A stretch of DNA of 64,000 nucleotides from Flavobacteriales bacterium ALC-1 (GCA_000171875.1 ABHI01000002.1:744001-808000); one strand, 5' to 3'. Shown: positions 27,548 through 37,014, counted from the first letter of the stretch. Numbers and translations are program-made. Notes: a model not told the origin generated them from the letters alone.

Positions 27548-28900
27548 ATGAATATTAAGAAGTTTATTTTATTAACCGCAGTACTAATTTTTGTTGCCAG
27601 TTGTAATTCTGGTGATCGCGGACAATTAGTAGGAGTTAAAGGTAAATCATGGCATCCAGAAAAACCCTATGGAATGGCATTAGTACCTGGCGGAGCTTTT
27701 ATTATGGGTAAATCTGATGATGACTTAGCTGGTGTACAAGATGCACCTACTAAAACAGCTACTGTTCGTGCATTCTATATGGACGAAACAGAAATTACAA
27801 ATAGCGAGTATCGTCAATTTGTAGAATGGGTAAGAGATTCCATTCTAAGATTGAAATTAGCTGAGATGGCTGATTTAGAAGGTAAGACTCCAGGAAGTGG
27901 AGATATTGGTGAGTTTGCATACAAAGATTCAAACCCTGATGAACTTAATGCCTACGAAAGCTATATGCTTAATACTTATGGTAATGAGCAAAGAAAAATT
28001 AATCGTGATGTAGATTTACATTTCGATACTGATGATTATCCAGACGAATTATATGCTGAAGTTATGGATGGTATGTATTTACCTCTTGAAGAATCATATA
28101 ATGGTCAACGTACATGGGATGTAAAGCAATTTAAGTTCCAATATACATATATGGATATTCAAAAAGCAGCTAGAAACAGAAACTTAAAGCGTTCTGAAGT
28201 TGTAGTTCAACAAGAAGTAGAAGTATATCCAGACACAACCGCTTGGATTAGAGATTTTGCTTACTCATATAATGAGCCAATGCATAATGATTACTTTTGG
28301 CACTCTGCTTATGACAACTACCCAGTAGTTGGTGTGTCTTGGAAACAAGCACAAGCGTTTTGCCAATGGAGAACTTTGAAGCATAATAGTTACCAAAAAA
28401 GTAAAGGTAAACAAAACGTTAATGCCTACAGATTACCTTCTGAAGCAGAATGGGAATATGCAGCACGTGGAGGACTTCAAGGAGCATCATATCCTTGGGG
28501 AGGACCTTATACTAAAAACGACAGAGGTTGTTTTATGGCTAACTTTAAGCCTTTAAGAGGTGATTATGCAGCTGATCAAGCTTTATATACAGTAGAGGCA
28601 GATGCTTATGATCCAAATGATTTTAACTTATATAACATGGCAGGTAACGTTTCAGAATGGGTAAACGGTTCTTACGATCCTGCATCTTATGAATATTCAT
28701 CAACTATTAATCCAAATGTAAACGATCCAGACAATGCACGTAAAGTGGTAAGAGGAGGTTCTTGGAAAGATGTTGCCTATTTCTTACAAGTAAGTTCTAG
28801 AGATTATGAATATGCAGATTCTGCGAGAAGTTATATTGGATTTAGAACAGTTCAAGATTATATGGGAACTGAAGTAACCAAAAACGCAGCAACGAATTAA
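27548..28900 (+). CDS. gldK: Gliding motility / T9SS lipoprotein GldK
   Basis: A 450-residue outer-membrane lipoprotein (lipobox FVASC, Cys19). The mature protein is a formylglycine-generating-enzyme/sulfatase-modifying-factor fold: YGMALVPGGAFIMGKSDDD at the start, AYRLPSEAEWEYAARGG in the middle and KVVRGGSWKDVAYFLQVSSR at the end. It acts structurally here. With GldN it forms the periplasmic ring of the type IX secretion system attached to the outer membrane (PorK/PorN in Porphyromonas). It is the first gene of the gldKLMN operon. Confidence 0.98.
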   Translation: MNIKKFILLTAVLIFVASCNSGDRGQLVGVKGKSWHPEKPYGMALVPGGAFIMGKSDDDLAGVQDAPTKTATVRAFYMDETEITNSEYRQFVEWVRDSILRLKLAEMADLEGKTPGSGDIGEFAYKDSNPDELNAYESYMLNTYGNEQRKINRDVDLHFDTDDYPDELYAEVMDGMYLPLEESYNGQRTWDVKQFKFQYTYMDIQKAARNRNLKRSEVVVQQEVEVYPDTTAWIRDFAYSYNEPMHNDYFWHSAYDNYPVVGVSWKQAQAFCQWRTLKHNSYQKSKGKQNVNAYRLPSEAEWEYAARGGLQGASYPWGGPYTKNDRGCFMANFKPLRGDYAADQALYTVEADAYDPNDFNLYNMAGNVSEWVNGSYDPASYEYSSTINPNVNDPDNARKVVRGGSWKDVAYFLQVSSRDYEYADSARSYIGFRTVQDYMGTEVTKNAATN

Positions 28901-28983
28901 TATATAAATAAAGAATAACCCAAATTAAATTAACCTACTTAAGTTATACATCCATTAACTTAAAACTTAAAACTTAACAAATT

Positions 28984-29616
28984 ATGGCACAAAAAGGAAA
29001 AATGACGATCACTAACATGATCTACGGATTAGGAGCAGCAATTGTAATTGTTGGAGCATTATTTAAAATACAACACTGGCCTTTTGGTTCAGAAATTCTA
29101 ACCATAGGTATGATCGTTGAAGCTCTTGTATTTACATATTCAGCTTTCGAAAGACAAGCAAGCGACTTAGATTGGTCTTTAGTATATCCAGAATTAGCTG
29201 GTGGACAATCTATAGGTGGTAAGAAAAAAGAACAACCGAAAGATGCAGAAGGTTTATTATCTAAGAAATTAGATAACTTATTAAAAGAAGCTAAAATCGA
29301 TGGTGAGCTTATGGCGAGCTTAGGTACAAGCATTAAAAACTTCGAAGGAGCTGCAAAAGGTATTTCACCGACTGTAGATTCTATGAATGCACAAAAGAAA
29401 TATAGCGAAGAAATGTCTCTAGCTGCAGCGCAGATGGAGTCTTTGAATAGTCTATACAAAGTACAGATGGAAAGCGCTAACCGCCAAGCGGCAATTAACG
29501 AAGAAGCTGTTGAAAACGCGACTAAGTTAAAGGAGCAAATGCAATCATTAGCATCTAACTTATCTTCATTAAATGGAGTATATGGTGGAATGTTATCTGC
29601 AATGAACAAAAACTAA
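28984..29616 (+). CDS. gldL: T9SS motor protein GldL
   Basis: A 210-residue inner-membrane protein. Two N-terminal helices (about 11-28 and 36-54) are followed by a cytoplasmic helical domain of about 150 residues. The helices carry the polar residues expected of the proton-driven motor: Tyr14, Lys28, His31 and Glu47 (IVEALVF). In the GldLM model a pentamer of GldL surrounds two GldM helices, and proton flow rotates GldM. It lies 83 bp after gldK and 51 bp before gldM. Confidence 0.97.
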   Translation: MAQKGKMTITNMIYGLGAAIVIVGALFKIQHWPFGSEILTIGMIVEALVFTYSAFERQASDLDWSLVYPELAGGQSIGGKKKEQPKDAEGLLSKKLDNLLKEAKIDGELMASLGTSIKNFEGAAKGISPTVDSMNAQKKYSEEMSLAAAQMESLNSLYKVQMESANRQAAINEEAVENATKLKEQMQSLASNLSSLNGVYGGMLSAMNKN

Positions 29617-29667
29617 TAGGTTTTTATAATCGAGATTTAATTAATTAACATTTAAAAACCAATTACA

Positions 29668-31239
29668 ATGGCAGGAGGAAAAGCATCTGCAAGGCAGAAA
29701 ATGATTAACCTTATGTACTTAGTATTTATTGCTATGATGGCAATGAATATGTCTAAAGAAGTACTATCCGCTTTCGGATTAATGGAAGCGAAGTTTGTAG
29801 ACTCAAACAATGATACTACAGATAAAAACACTGCTTTATTAGCAGATTTAGTTACAAAGGCTGAAGAAAAACCAGAGGACTTTGCTGTACCAGCGAATAA
29901 AGCTAAGCAAGTTAGTGCAGTGTCAGACAAATTCTTTAGGTATATAGAGACTTTGAAACAAGATTTATTAAAATCTGGTAAATATGAAATAGATTCTGAG
30001 ACTGGTAAATTACCATTTGAAGCAATGGATAAGACAGATATCCTTGATGAAATGTGGTTTACTGGAGATCGTCTAACTAAAGCAGGAGATGCTGTAATGG
30101 CTGCAATAGAGAAGTACAAGAAGGATGTTAAAGACATTCTAGGTACTGATGTAAAGTATCAAAAAGCTATTGAAAGTTTTGATAAGCGTTTTAGTACTGA
30201 GAAAGTTGCTAATAAAGATGGAAAGAAAATTGATTGGTTAGATTACCATTACAAAGGATTTCCAGCAATTGCATCTTATACAAAGTTAACAGCAATGCAA
30301 AATGATGTAAAAGTAACTGAAGCTAATATGTTTAACCTTTTCTTAGGTAATACATTAGATGCTGCGGTTTCACTTAAAAAATATCAAGCAATTGTATTAG
30401 CAGATAAATCAGCATTTTTTGCAGGAGAGAAATTTCAAGGTAAAGTAGTGTTAGGAAAGTATGCTAATGTTACACCTACAAAATTATCAGTACAAGGAAA
30501 TGAAATAGATATTGCTAATGCTGTAGATTCTACAGGAGCAGCTAAACTAGATTTCAATGTAGGTAATGTTGGTGAACATCAGATTGATGGAAAGTTTACA
30601 TTCTTGGAAGACGGAAAACCATTAGAGATTCCAATTGTAGGTAACTATGTAGTAGTACCAAGACCAAACTCTGCAACAATTTCTGCAGATAAGATGAACG
30701 TTGTTTATCGTGGTGTTTCTAACCCAATGACTATTTCTTTTGCTGGTGTTCCAGATAACAAAGTAAAAGCTAGTGGAGCAGGATTAAGTCCAGCTGGAAA
30801 AGGTAAGTATGTAATGAACCCAGGATCTGGTAGAGAAGTTACTATTAATGTAACTGCTACTTTAGATGATGGTTCTAAAGCTAGTGATAGAAAAACATTT
30901 AGAATTAAGGATATACCAAAGCCAACTGGAACAATTGCTGGAAAAGATGGATTGGTTAGATTGCCTAAGCGTAATGTAGAAATAGGTACTGTTAGTGCTA
31001 AGTTAGATGACTTTGTATTCGATTTACCAATTCAGGTAACATCATTTAAAGTAAAAGTACCTGGACAACCTACTGTTTCAGTTCCTGGTACTAAGATGAA
31101 TGCACAAGCTAAAGCAGCTATTAAAAGAGCTCGTAAAGGTGACGTTATTGCAATTTTCGATATTAAAGCTTCAATTAAAGGTAACAGTAAGTACAGATTA
31201 AAAGGTGTATCAACAGTTACAGTTGAGGTAACAAATTAA
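29668..31239 (+). CDS. gldM: T9SS motor protein GldM
   Basis: A 523-residue protein with a single N-terminal membrane helix (about 12-34, MINLMYLVFIAMMAMNMSKE) and a large periplasmic part made of four domains, D1 helical and D2-D4 beta. Arg9, just before the helix, matches the arginine of the GldM motor that pairs with the GldL glutamate. GldM transmits rotation across the periplasm to the GldKN ring, driving both secretion and gliding adhesin movement. Confidence 0.98.
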   Translation: MAGGKASARQKMINLMYLVFIAMMAMNMSKEVLSAFGLMEAKFVDSNNDTTDKNTALLADLVTKAEEKPEDFAVPANKAKQVSAVSDKFFRYIETLKQDLLKSGKYEIDSETGKLPFEAMDKTDILDEMWFTGDRLTKAGDAVMAAIEKYKKDVKDILGTDVKYQKAIESFDKRFSTEKVANKDGKKIDWLDYHYKGFPAIASYTKLTAMQNDVKVTEANMFNLFLGNTLDAAVSLKKYQAIVLADKSAFFAGEKFQGKVVLGKYANVTPTKLSVQGNEIDIANAVDSTGAAKLDFNVGNVGEHQIDGKFTFLEDGKPLEIPIVGNYVVVPRPNSATISADKMNVVYRGVSNPMTISFAGVPDNKVKASGAGLSPAGKGKYVMNPGSGREVTINVTATLDDGSKASDRKTFRIKDIPKPTGTIAGKDGLVRLPKRNVEIGTVSAKLDDFVFDLPIQVTSFKVKVPGQPTVSVPGTKMNAQAKAAIKRARKGDVIAIFDIKASIKGNSKYRLKGVSTVTVEVTN

Positions 31240-31286
31240 TCGATAGTTTATTTAAAATAGAATCCCAAATTATAATATAAAATAAG

Positions 31287-32198
31287 ATGAATTTAAAAAG
31301 CTTTTTATGTATAGGAATAGGAGTTTTAGCTGCTAACACAATGTTTGCTCAAGCTAATATCCTAAATGCAAAAATACCAGAAGAAATTGGTATGAAAACT
31401 GAAGCACAGTTACTTCTAGATAATGATAAGCCATTAGAGTATGGTTATGTTGGAGATAGAGATATCTTATTTTCTAAAATGGTCTGGGAAAAAGTGGTTC
31501 TAGACGAGCGTGTTAATTTTCCTTTATACTTTCCAATCGAAGATAATCTTGGAGATGATAGAAAATCGTTATACCGCGTGTTAAAGGATAACATTGATAG
31601 TGGTATGATAACTAAGGTCTATGCAGATCCTTATTTTACTGAAGAACGTACAATGGAAGATCTTGCTCCTTCTTTAAAGAAAGAAGAGATTACAGATGAA
31701 GGTATTGACTGGATGAACGCTGAAGGTGTTTCAGACACATCTAAAGTTCCTGAAGAATATGTGATTCGTCGTGAAATTGGAGCAGCTGATATTAGCTCAT
31801 ATCTTATTAAAGGCCTTTGGTACTTTGATAAGCGTCAAGGAGAATTGAAGTATCGTATTCTTGGTATTGCACCTGCAGCACCAGATGTAAACTTTATTGA
31901 TTCTGAAGATGAAGCGAATAAAGAACCAATCGGCTTGTTTTGGGTGTTTTATCCTGAGATTAGAGATATCATGCACGAGGCAAAAGCATTCAATGATAAA
32001 AATAGTGCCGTACCGTTATCTTTCGATCACTTATTAAACAGCAGACGCTTTGGTGGATTAATCTACAGAGAAGAAAATGTTTATGGAGATAGAGAAGTAA
32101 AAGAGTATGTTGCTGAAAATGCTTTAATGCAACTTTTAGAATCAGAACGTATCAAAGATAAGATTAGAAACTTTGAACAAGATATGTGGAGTTACTAG
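31287..32198 (+). CDS. gldN: T9SS ring protein GldN
   Basis: A 303-residue periplasmic protein with a signal peptide (residues 1-22, ending TMFAQ). It contains the family segments DRDILFSKMVWEKVVLDERV near the N-terminus, IGLFWVFYPEIRDIM in the middle and a C-terminal RIKDKIRNFEQDMW helix. It forms the GldK-GldN ring. A GldO paralogue, known in Flavobacterium johnsoniae, is not present here. It is the last gene of the operon and is followed by a terminator. Confidence 0.97.
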   Translation: MNLKSFLCIGIGVLAANTMFAQANILNAKIPEEIGMKTEAQLLLDNDKPLEYGYVGDRDILFSKMVWEKVVLDERVNFPLYFPIEDNLGDDRKSLYRVLKDNIDSGMITKVYADPYFTEERTMEDLAPSLKKEEITDEGIDWMNAEGVSDTSKVPEEYVIRREIGAADISSYLIKGLWYFDKRQGELKYRILGIAPAAPDVNFIDSEDEANKEPIGLFWVFYPEIRDIMHEAKAFNDKNSAVPLSFDHLLNSRRFGGLIYREENVYGDREVKEYVAENALMQLLESERIKDKIRNFEQDMWSY

Positions 32199-32221
32199 TT
32201 AACTTGCACTATTAAAAATAT

Positions 32222-32251
32222 AAACGCTCGCTTTTTAAGTGGGCGTTTTTT
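32222..32251 (+). terminator. Intrinsic terminator of the gldKLMN operon
   Basis: A 12-bp stem (AAACGCTCGCTT / AAGTGGGCGTTT, two G-U pairs) with a TTT loop and a T-run lies 23 bp after the gldN stop. Confidence 0.85.
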
Positions 32252-32263
32252 GTGTTAAAAACA

Positions 32264-32290
32264 CCTGTTATTTTGAGCGTAGTCTAGAAA
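32264..32290. repeat. Degenerate copy of the GAGCGCAGTCGAGA dispersed repeat
   Basis: The stretch TTTTGAGCGTAGTCTAGAAA matches the arm of the inverted repeat at 6555 with substitutions. It lies between the gldN terminator and the promoter of the oxidoreductase gene. Confidence 0.6.
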
Positions 32291-32297
32291 TAGTCGC

Positions 32298-32305
32298 TAA
32301 TTTTG
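32298..32305 (+). promoter_or_regulatory. Candidate -7 box directly before the DAO oxidoreductase gene
   Basis: TAATTTTG matches TAnnTTTG and ends 5 nt before the ATG at 32311, implying a nearly leaderless mRNA. No clean -33 was found because the dispersed repeat occupies that position. Confidence 0.45.
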
Positions 32306-32310
32306 CAACA

Positions 32311-33369
32311 ATGAAAGAAGTAGATTACATCGTAGTGGGTTGCGGTTTAGCAAGTATTGCATTTTGCGAACAATTAAGAGCACATAACAAATTGTTTGTT
32401 GTATTCGATGATGGTTCACAGCAATCTTCAATAGTTGCAGCAGGATTGTATAATCCAGTAATCTTAAAGCGTTTTTCTGAAGTATGGAAAGCCAAGGAAC
32501 AATTAAGGTTGGCATTGCCTTTATATCAGAAGATTGAAAAGGAGTTAGATATTAAGATAGATTATAAGCTGAGAATTTTAAGACGTTTCACTTCTATACA
32601 AGAACAGAATAAGTGGTTTAGCGCTATAGATAAACCAAGTCTTGAAACGTTTCTTTCAACACAATTAGTTAAAAATTCAAATTCAGAGATTGAAGCCCCT
32701 TTTGGGTTTGGAGAGGTTTTACATGCGGGACGCATTGATACTGAGAAACTAATCACTAGTTATAAAGCATTTTTAAAGCAGAAAGATTGTTTGATAGAAG
32801 ATACTTTTCATTACAATAAAATTCAATTTGAAAATGGTATTGTTCAGTATAAAAACCTGAAAGCATCACAAATTATATTTGCTGAAGGTTTTGGTGTAAA
32901 GCAAAATTTATATTTCAATCATATACCATTAACAGGATCTAAAGGTGAGATTTTAACCATAAAAGCACCAAATTTAAAAATTGATTTTGCCATTAAATCT
33001 TCTGTTTTTGTTATCCCAATAGGGGATGATTTGTACAATGTTGGAGCAACGTATGACAATGAAGATAAATCTAATACACCAACAGAAAAAGCTAAAGAAG
33101 AATTACTTTTAAAAGTAAAAAACTTTATAAAAGGTGAGTTTAAAGTGGTGAATCATGTTGCTGGTGTAAGACCAACAGTAAAAGACAGAAGACCTTTAGT
33201 TGGCAGACATTCTGAACAAAAGAATTTATACGTTTTAAATGGTCTAGGAACCAGAGGAGTGATGATTGCTCCTTATGTGGCTAATCAGCTTTTTCAGTAT
33301 ATTGAAAACGATAAAACTTTAGATGCTGAAATTAATATAAATAGGTTTGATTTAATGATAATGTCATAG
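32311..33369 (+). CDS. FAD-dependent oxidoreductase, DAO family
   Basis: A 352-residue cytosolic flavoprotein. The ATG at 32311 is chosen because it begins MKEVDYIVVGCGLASIAFCE, an intact Rossmann FAD site. An in-frame upstream extension would translate the dispersed repeat and terminator. The C-terminal signature GVRPTVKDRRPLVGRH followed by NGLGTRGVMIAPYVA is typical of DAO enzymes such as glycine oxidase, ThiO and MnmC-C. The substrate is probably an amine or amino acid but cannot be named. It is transcribed separately from gldN. Confidence 0.88.
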   Translation: MKEVDYIVVGCGLASIAFCEQLRAHNKLFVVFDDGSQQSSIVAAGLYNPVILKRFSEVWKAKEQLRLALPLYQKIEKELDIKIDYKLRILRRFTSIQEQNKWFSAIDKPSLETFLSTQLVKNSNSEIEAPFGFGEVLHAGRIDTEKLITSYKAFLKQKDCLIEDTFHYNKIQFENGIVQYKNLKASQIIFAEGFGVKQNLYFNHIPLTGSKGEILTIKAPNLKIDFAIKSSVFVIPIGDDLYNVGATYDNEDKSNTPTEKAKEELLLKVKNFIKGEFKVVNHVAGVRPTVKDRRPLVGRHSEQKNLYVLNGLGTRGVMIAPYVANQLFQYIENDKTLDAEININRFDLMIMS

Positions 33370-33391
33370 CGAGCATTACATGGTAATCTCT
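33362..33391. repeat. REP-like element resembling GTCATTGCGAG...GCAATCTC
   Basis: TGTCATAGCGAGC followed by GGTAATCTC resembles a dispersed element frequent in Bacteroidota intergenic regions. It overlaps the stop codon of the oxidoreductase gene. Confidence 0.45.
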
Positions 33392-33408
33392 CAAATGAAA
33401 TACTAACT

Positions 33409-33804
33409 CTACGTTTTAGCACCTTTGCTAGCTAATTCTTTATCAAAACTCATAAAAAGGTTAATCCAAATATTTCTAGATAAACGCATAATAATAGGCA
33501 TAAACCCAACCAAAGTTAAAACGATAGCGATAAATGCAATTGTTAGTGAAGATTCAAATATGAGGTAACTAATTACAAAAGCTGTTACAGCAAACGCAAT
33601 ACCTACACCATAGCTCACATACATAGAGCCATAGAAAAATGAAGGCTCCATTCTGTATTTAGTATTACAATGCGAACAACGCTCATTTATTTTTAAGGTA
33701 TCAGAAAGCACATAAGGGTTTTTAACGGTGTACATTGATTCTTGGTGGCATTTAGGACAAGCGCCAAAAAGAATACTATACAATTTCATTCCTTTTTTTA
33801 TCAT
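33409..33804 (-). CDS. DUF983 family zinc-ribbon membrane protein
   Basis: A 131-residue protein using the ATG at 33804; an open stretch of 30 codons upstream lacks the family pattern. The N-terminus carries ACPKCHQ and, 26 residues on, RCSHCNTKYRMEPSFFYGSMY, which together form a Cys4 zinc ribbon and the DUF983 signature. Two membrane helices follow (about 59-81 and 84-106). Function unknown. It is divergent from the ABC-F gene with about 110 bp between starts. Confidence 0.88.
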   Translation of the reverse strand: MIKKGMKLYSILFGACPKCHQESMYTVKNPYVLSDTLKINERCSHCNTKYRMEPSFFYGSMYVSYGVGIAFAVTAFVISYLIFESSLTIAFIAIVLTLVGFMPIIMRLSRNIWINLFMSFDKELASKGAKT

Positions 33805-33914
33805 ATTTATTAGCTTACTTTTGCATTTTTTAAGACCATACAAAGGTAAAATTTTATATCTGAAGCTTTGTAACAATTGTAACGTTTGTTGCAATTGTAA
33901 TATTCAAAAAAGTT

Positions 33915-35822
33915 ATGCTAAATATCCATAATCTATCTATATCGTTTCAAGGAGAATACCTCTTTGAAGAAATCACTTTTAAACTAGGTCTTGGTGACCG
34001 TATTGGTTTAATTGGTAAAAATGGTGCTGGTAAATCTACAATGCTTAGAATTTTGTCAAAAGAACAAGAAGCAGATACAGGGCAGATTGCAGCAGATAAA
34101 GATTTAAAGATTGGATTTTTAAAACAAGATATTGATTTTGATTTCGGAAAAACTGTTTTAGAAGAATCTTACGAAGCTTTTAAAGAGATTAAAGCATGTG
34201 AGGCAAAACTAGAAGAAATTAATACACAATTAGCGGAACGTACGGATTACGAAAGTGAATCGTATAATCAGTTGATGATTGATTTGAATGAGATTCAACA
34301 TCAATACGAAATATTAGGAGGTTATAATTACCAAGGAGATACAGAAAAGATTCTTCAAGGACTTGGGTTTAAACGCGACGATTTTAATAAACTTACTGAC
34401 ACCTTTTCTGGTGGTTGGAGAATGCGAATAGAATTAGCTAAGCTCTTACTTCAGAATAACGATTTATTACTCTTAGATGAACCTACCAACCACTTAGATA
34501 TTGAGTCTATTATTTGGTTAGAGAACTTTTTGAAAAACTATAGTGGTGCCGTAGTCATTGTCTCTCATGATAAAATGTTTTTAGACAACGTTACTAATCG
34601 CACAATTGAGATTTCTTTAGGTAGAATTTATGATTACAATAAACCATACACTAAGTTTTTGGCATTGCGAAAAGAAATGAAAATTCAACAACTCGCAGCT
34701 CAAAAGAATCAAGAAAAACAGATTCAACAAACTGAAAAACTAATTGAAAAGTTTAGAGCAAAAGCATCTAAAGCGACCATGGCCCAATCGCTGATAAAAA
34801 AATTAGATCGTATCGATAGAATTGAGGTAGATGAAGATGATAATAGTGTAATGTCTTTAAATTTTCCGGTGTCAATTACACCAGGAAAAGTGGTTGTTGA
34901 AGTTGAGGATGTATCTAAAAACTATGGGGATTTAAAGGTCTTAAATAATGTAGATCTGGCCATTGCCAGAGACACTAAAACAGCTTTTGTTGGGCAAAAT
35001 GGACAAGGTAAATCTACTTTAGCCAAGATTATAGTTGGTGAAATTGAACATCAAGGACATCTAAATCTAGGACATAACGTACAGATTGGATATTTCGCCC
35101 AAAATCAAGCAGAGTATTTAGATGGTAGTAAAACTGTTTTAGATACTATGATAGATGCTGCTAATGAAACTAACCGAAGTAAAGTGCGTGATATATTAGG
35201 TTCGTTTTTATTTAGAGGAGAAGAGGTTGAAAAGTATGTTAGAGTTCTTTCTGGTGGTGAAAGAAATCGTTTGGCTTTGGCTAAGTTATTGTTGCAACCA
35301 CTCAATGTGCTCATTATGGATGAGCCAACCAATCACTTAGATATTAAATCTAAGAATGTATTAAAAGAAGCTTTAAAAAAGTTTGAAGGCACATTGATTT
35401 TGGTTTCTCACGATAGAGATTTTCTTCAAGGCTTAACAGATACAGTTTATGAATTTAAAGACCAAAATATTAGAGAATATTTAGGTGATATTGATTTTTA
35501 TCTAGAACAGCGTAATCTCGAAAATCTAAGAGAGGCTGAAAAGCGAACGGTAATTGTAAATAAACCCAAAGAAAGTAATAAGCAAAGTTACGAAGACCAA
35601 AAGAAGCTGAAATCTTTAAATAATAAACTCAGTAATATTGAATCTAAAATCAATCAATTAGAAAAAGATATTAAAGAAGATGATGTAAAGTTAGCAACTG
35701 ATTACGATGCTACTGCTTCAGATCCCAATTTTTTTGATACTTACCAAAACAAAAAAACTAAGTTAGAGCAATTGATGGAGGATTGGGAAAACGTTCAAGA
35801 ACAATTAGAAACGTTATCATAA
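33915..35822 (+). CDS. ABC-F family ATPase (Uup-like)
   Basis: A 635-residue soluble protein with two ABC domains and no membrane part. Walker A motifs are GKNGAGKST (34-42 or so) and GQNGQGKST (about 360-368), signatures FSGGWRMR and LSGGERNR, and Walker B motifs LLLLDEPTNHLDIES and VLIMDEPTNHLDIKS. The linker between domains is charged and helical. A C-terminal coiled coil (about 555-635) is the Uup/EttA-type extension that can contact DNA or the ribosome. ABC-F proteins act on ribosomes. No sign of a resistance-type subclass was seen. Confidence 0.93.
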   Translation: MLNIHNLSISFQGEYLFEEITFKLGLGDRIGLIGKNGAGKSTMLRILSKEQEADTGQIAADKDLKIGFLKQDIDFDFGKTVLEESYEAFKEIKACEAKLEEINTQLAERTDYESESYNQLMIDLNEIQHQYEILGGYNYQGDTEKILQGLGFKRDDFNKLTDTFSGGWRMRIELAKLLLQNNDLLLLDEPTNHLDIESIIWLENFLKNYSGAVVIVSHDKMFLDNVTNRTIEISLGRIYDYNKPYTKFLALRKEMKIQQLAAQKNQEKQIQQTEKLIEKFRAKASKATMAQSLIKKLDRIDRIEVDEDDNSVMSLNFPVSITPGKVVVEVEDVSKNYGDLKVLNNVDLAIARDTKTAFVGQNGQGKSTLAKIIVGEIEHQGHLNLGHNVQIGYFAQNQAEYLDGSKTVLDTMIDAANETNRSKVRDILGSFLFRGEEVEKYVRVLSGGERNRLALAKLLLQPLNVLIMDEPTNHLDIKSKNVLKEALKKFEGTLILVSHDRDFLQGLTDTVYEFKDQNIREYLGDIDFYLEQRNLENLREAEKRTVIVNKPKESNKQSYEDQKKLKSLNNKLSNIESKINQLEKDIKEDDVKLATDYDATASDPNFFDTYQNKKTKLEQLMEDWENVQEQLETLS

Positions 35823-35824
35823 AA

Positions 35825-36007
35825 ATGGTTTAACATTTTTTTCAATGTCCTCACTGTTGGGAGCAAATATCAATGTTGATAGATACATCTCTAAATCATC
35901 AAAAATATATTGAAGATTGTGAAATTTGTTGTAATCCAATTCAAATTTTGGTAGTTATTGAAAATCAGGAAATTGCAAGTTTTCAGGCAAAAAGCATAGA
36001 ACAATGA
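35825..36007 (+). pseudogene. CPXCG-motif cysteine-rich protein gene, broken by a stop at codon 3
   Basis: In the frame starting ATG at 35825, codon 3 is TAA and reading then continues for 57 codons to TGA at 36005. The part after the stop reads HFFQCPHCWEQISMLI..., then EDCEICCNPIQI, the two Cys pairs of the CPXCG small zinc-ribbon family. Members of the family normally begin M-x-E-HFFQCP-like, and TAA is one base from GAA. The gene is therefore complete apart from one nonsense change. Alternatives are a real inactivation, a sequencing error, or start at a non-standard codon after the stop; no ATG, GTG or TTG precedes the first cysteine pair. Confidence 0.7.
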
Positions 36008-36139
36008 AAATATATAAAATACTGATAATCAATATTTTATATATTTAAATCATGTAGTTCATCGAAAAAATTTGCGCTTTATAGTATTAGCTCATATATT
36101 CGAGTTGATATTGTGCCCCTCCGCAAAAATCTACTAACT

Positions 36140-36988
36140 ATGAAAACTTTAAAACTGACCCTATTATGTTGCTTGCTTTCTGCATTTACATTTGCCGACG
36201 TTTCCCAAACCCAAAAAGACGCACTAGTTGCAATTTATAACGCCACTAATGGTGATTCTTGGACTAAATCATGGGATTTAGAACAACCAGTTTCAAGCTG
36301 GTATGGCATAACAATAGAAAATGATAATGTTGTTGCCATTAATTTAAGTTTTAATAAACTGAAAGGAAAACTGCCAGAAGAAATATTAAACTTAAAGAGT
36401 TTAAAAATTCTTAATTTATCTTTCAATAAATTAGAAGGGGAATTACCAAAGGCAGTTATCAAAATGTCTAATTTAGAAGAGCTAAAGTTATTCTCAAATA
36501 ACTTTAACGGTACTATCCCATCTGATATTGGAAACCTAACTAATTTAAAAATTTTAGAGTTATTTAATAATAATTTTTCTGGAGAGATACCAGCTTCTAT
36601 AGGAAGTCTTTCAAAACTAGAAAGCTTAATTTTAAGTAGTAATCTACTAATAGGTAAACTACCTACTACGATTTCTAACTTAACATCTTTAAAAGTACTA
36701 AGTGTCTTTGATAATAATTTATTAGGTACTATACCTTCATCTATTGGAAAATTAACACAATTAGAAGAATTGGTATTATCTAATAATGCTTTTTACGGTA
36801 ATTTACCAAGTGAATTAGCGCAGTTAACAAACCTTAAAACCTTGTTGCTTAGTAACAATGGTTTTAAAGGAAATTACGCGTCGTTAAAAGACAAGCTTCC
36901 TAATATTGTAAATTTCGATTTAGACAAAGCTAATAATACAAAAGGTGCTTTAGCAACTTTAGATTCTGAAGATAATGACGACGATTAA
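36140..36988 (+). CDS. Secreted leucine-rich-repeat protein, plant-type LRR
   Basis: A 282-residue protein with a signal peptide (MKTLKLTLLCCLLSAFTFA). A capping region with NATNGDSWTKSWDLEQPVSSW comes next, like the LRRNT of plant receptor kinases. About eight repeats of 23-24 residues follow with consensus LxxLxxLxLxxNxxxGxIPxxIGxL. The tail is acidic (DSEDNDDD). The ATG at 36140 is used, as a GTG nine codons earlier lacks a signal peptide directly after it. It is probably periplasmic or surface-exposed and binds a protein or glycan; no T9SS tail is visible. A terminator follows. Confidence 0.88.
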   Translation: MKTLKLTLLCCLLSAFTFADVSQTQKDALVAIYNATNGDSWTKSWDLEQPVSSWYGITIENDNVVAINLSFNKLKGKLPEEILNLKSLKILNLSFNKLEGELPKAVIKMSNLEELKLFSNNFNGTIPSDIGNLTNLKILELFNNNFSGEIPASIGSLSKLESLILSSNLLIGKLPTTISNLTSLKVLSVFDNNLLGTIPSSIGKLTQLEELVLSNNAFYGNLPSELAQLTNLKTLLLSNNGFKGNYASLKDKLPNIVNFDLDKANNTKGALATLDSEDNDDD

Positions 36989-37014
36989 TATATTGTGGTT
37001 TTAATTATATACAT

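Noticed and set aside
29022..29609. Long open frame on the minus strand opposite gldL (195 codons)
   Set aside because: It is exactly antisense to gldL, its protein is low-complexity Ser/Ala/Ile-rich with no family pattern, and gldL is certain.
29652..30137. Minus-strand open frame opposite the start of gldM
   Set aside because: Antisense shadow of gldM with no recognisable protein features.
32239..32310. Extended N-terminus of the DAO oxidoreductase
   Set aside because: It would translate the gldN terminator and a dispersed repeat; the FAD-binding fold begins at the ATG at 32311.
36113..36139. GTG start nine codons upstream of the LRR protein
   Set aside because: The normal signal peptide begins at the ATG at 36140; the upstream residues are not conserved-looking.
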